From Desulfobacterales bacterium (lineage in GTDB: Bacteria > Desulfobacterota > Desulfobacteria > Desulfobacterales > Desulfatibacillaceae), in assembly GCA_020057225.1 (NCBI GenBank), contig JAGVGH010000256.1, positions 1-33,847 of the forward strand: a stretch of DNA of 33,847 bases. Reading direction: 5' to 3'. A model generated the notes under the pieces. The model did no database searches. It worked only from the letters and a program-made list of their open reading frames with translations, and was not told the origin of the DNA. Position 1 is the stretch's first letter. Each line of letters opens with the position of its first letter. The translations under genes and the position numbers were made by a program. Positions 33,749 through 33,847 of this stretch are shown here, in pieces.

Positions 33749-33847
33749 CCTGGGGTTTCAACCCATAGGCGTTAACTTTCCATAGTGACATTTATGTTGT
33801 TATATTTGGGTGGTTCTAATAGAATACCAAGTGTTGGGTGAACCCGC
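33749..33847. repeat. Terminal inverted repeat, right copy (includes R1 copy E)
   Basis: This is the exact reverse complement of bases 1-99. Its inner edge (33749-33769) is half of an R1 palindrome; the second R1 hairpin present at the left end is absent here, because the sequence diverges immediately inside the 99 bases. Confidence 0.9.

Overview
The window looks like one contig of a GC-rich (mid-60s percent by eye) Gram-negative bacterium. A member of the Desulfobacterota (former Deltaproteobacteria) is the best guess. The grounds are the wording of RpoD, the pairing of a CooT-type nickel protein with a DUF3842 protein, the SurA and lipoprotein genes that imply an outer membrane, and the secreted cohesin/dockerin proteins. 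This assignment is inference. The first and last 99 bases are the same sequence in inverted orientation and diverge abruptly afterwards. The contig therefore probably ends in a dispersed repeat and is not a natural molecule.

Layout. 238-4120 (minus): dnaG and rpoD behind a good sigma-70 promoter. 4874-7750 (minus): a PAS-Fis regulator, then a TrmO-like tRNA methyltransferase translationally coupled to a KamA-family radical SAM protein. 7915-9106 (plus): a beta-hydroxyacid dehydrogenase overlapping a small HTH/zinc-ribbon regulator. 9107-9600: a repeat cluster. 9611-10971: a secreted FecR-domain protein with a strong promoter, a long structured leader and a terminator. 10992-12219 (minus): a YfcE-like phosphoesterase and a frameshifted membrane-protein pseudogene. 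12420-20324 (minus): an accessory block of secreted proteins. It holds a small exported protein, a two-cohesin protein with a tandem dockerin-like tail, a single-cohesin protein, and a 1539-residue cohesin/Ig-like surface protein with a C-terminal sorting-type tail. 20603-30257 (plus): a housekeeping run of mfd, a SurA-like lipoprotein, surA, a RodZ-like protein, mgtE, recO and a GHMP kinase. 30258-30737: a second repeat cluster. 30738-33608 (plus): a NYN-domain protein, a DUF3842 protein, a CooT-family protein and an IspH protein fused to a UbiA-like membrane domain.

The most interesting part is the cohesin/dockerin block. Three neighbouring exported proteins carry related cohesin modules, and one of them ends in two dockerin-like calcium-loop repeats, which suggests a small self-assembling extracellular or surface complex outside the classical cellulosome setting. 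A perfect terminator hairpin lies directly in front of the ribosome binding site of the second gene and could set the ratio of components. The cohesin modules of the second and third genes are visibly lower in GC than the rest, which suggests a mosaic origin. Other points of note are the IspH-UbiA fusion with a lost first aspartate motif, a composite dispersed repeat (order R2-R1-R3) at three gene borders, and a possible riboswitch-like leader before the FecR gene. No rRNA, tRNA, CRISPR array, transposase or phage gene was seen.
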